Of a stretch of 64,000 nucleotides of DNA, positions 63,233 to 64,000 are shown one piece after another. A program made the position numbers and the translations under genes. This stretch comes from Rhizobium sp. Pop5. Lineage in GTDB: Bacteria > Pseudomonadota > Alphaproteobacteria > Rhizobiales > Rhizobiaceae. Where the stretch lies: NCBI RefSeq assembly GCF_024721175.1, contig NZ_CP099399.1, positions 3,100,001 to 3,164,000 on the forward strand, in the 5' to 3' direction. The notes beneath the pieces were generated by a model that saw only the letters and a program-made list of their open reading frames with translations, made no database searches and was not told the origin of the DNA. Every line of letters begins with the position of its first letter. Positions within the stretch are counted from its first letter, which is position 1.

Positions 63233-63973
63233 TCATGCATCGCCCTCGGCATAAGCTTCCAGCGCCTTTCGATTGAGAATGCGGATCTTGCCCTGTGCCC
63301 CATCGACCACCTTGCCCTCGCGCAAGCGCCGCAGGCACTGATTGACCTTTTCACGCGATGCCGGCAGCGTCGCGGCAAGATCATGCTGGGAGATGATGAG
63401 CTCGTCGCCGCCATTCTGCGCATCCGTCCTGTAGACGGCGGAAAGACGCAGCAGTGTCCGGGCCAATCTCTGCCTTAAATTCGACCCGGCATTGGAAATG
63501 AGACGCAGTTCGAGTTCGGAAACGCGCGCCAAGGCCTTCGACAGGATTTTCACCTGAAATTGCGGATTGTTTGCGCAAAATTCCCGTAGCAAGCGCCCGT
63601 CGAAGAAATGCAGTTCGCAAACCGACAAGGCCCGATATTCGAGACTGAGAGGCTGCTTGCGCAGTACCTCCAGCTCGCCGATCAAGCCGCCCTTCGGAAT
63701 GAATTCAACGATGAACTCCCGACCGTCAGGCAAAGGCGTGCTCGCACTTACCATTCCGCGCTGTACGCGGGCGAAAATGTCGATGAGGACACCGGCACCG
63801 GCAATGACTTCACCACGGCGAAATTTCCGAATACTCGACCGGGAAAACGGGAACTCGTGATCCAAATTCGCTCCGCCACCGTATTGAACACCAGGCCGGA
63901 AAGTATCCACCTCGCTTATTCCTGAGGTATTTCTTCCGGTCTTGTCGCCCCTGATGGTAACTACCCCGCCCAT
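63233..63973 (-). CDS. Crp/Fnr-family regulator, paralogue of the one at 52796
   Basis: A 246-residue regulator whose core is very close to that encoded at 52796-53533, with shared blocks such as FRRGEVIAGAGVL, LPDGREFIVE, GLIGELEVLR and DLAATLPASREKVNQCLRRLRE. The N-terminal 45 residues differ. As in the twin, the Crp cAMP Arg-Ser pair and the Fnr cysteines are missing. ATG 63973 follows GGAG by eight bases. It lies convergent to the last transferase gene and closes the polysaccharide locus; the far side is outside the window. Confidence 0.9.
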   Translation of the reverse strand: MGGVVTIRGDKTGRNTSGISEVDTFRPGVQYGGGANLDHEFPFSRSSIRKFRRGEVIAGAGVLIDIFARVQRGMVSASTPLPDGREFIVEFIPKGGLIGELEVLRKQPLSLEYRALSVCELHFFDGRLLREFCANNPQFQVKILSKALARVSELELRLISNAGSNLRQRLARTLLRLSAVYRTDAQNGGDELIISQHDLAATLPASREKVNQCLRRLREGKVVDGAQGKIRILNRKALEAYAEGDA

Positions 63974-64000
63974 ACGCGAAACTCCACGCAGACAAATTGG

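Overview
The window is GC-rich, densely coded chromosomal DNA from an alphaproteobacterium of the Rhizobiaceae, most likely Rhizobium of the R. leguminosarum/R. etli type. The evidence is the end of an rluD-like gene followed by rpoH with an alphaproteobacterial heat-shock-type promoter, purA, a UgpBAEC transporter, several MalK/UgpC-type sugar ABC operons, Brucella/Rhizobium-style RND pumps and an exo-like polysaccharide locus. I saw no rRNA, tRNA, CRISPR array, transposase or prophage. Assignments rest on reading the translated sequence; no database search was run.

Layout. 1-9.2 kb: rluD end, rpoH, a large acidic membrane protein of unknown function, purA, a DMT permease, a GNAT acetyltransferase and a PAS-GGDEF-EAL protein. 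9.3-12 kb: a two-gene sugar-acid operon (IlvD/Edd dehydratase plus beta-hydroxyacid dehydrogenase). 12.1-30 kb: an efflux region with an RND pump and a hydrolase-like protein opposite a LysR regulator, a MarR-EmrA-EmrB operon with an operator palindrome, and a second RND pump. Between them lie an SDR with a divergent LysR regulator, a small acidic protein, a 3-methyladenine glycosylase, a repeat element and a frameshifted antiporter remnant. 30-35.5 kb: a PPP-family phosphatase, an SfnB-like flavoprotein, an Rrf2 regulator, an SDR, a hydroxypyruvate-isomerase-like protein, a CMD-like protein and a cupin.

35.5-47.7 kb: two ABC import operons. The first, on the minus strand, is UgpBAEC (glycerol-3-phosphate type). 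The second, on the plus strand, runs solute-binding protein, two permeases, SIS-domain enzyme, PfkB kinase, ATPase. It is divergent from a ROK repressor, with a perfect 11-base-arm palindrome between them. This looks like import of an amino sugar or Amadori-type compound, phosphorylation, then isomerisation or deglycation; the substrate is unknown.

47.7-64 kb: a two-armed surface-polysaccharide locus with the parts of a Wzx/Wzy pathway: ExoY-like priming transferase, five further glycosyltransferases, flippase, polymerase-like protein, a PCP protein whose kinase-like domain lacks the Walker A lysine, an ExoF/Wza-like export protein and a secreted GH16 glycanase. Two very similar Crp/Fnr-type regulators lie in it, one heading the left arm and one at the right edge. 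This locus is the best candidate in the window for a little-described system.
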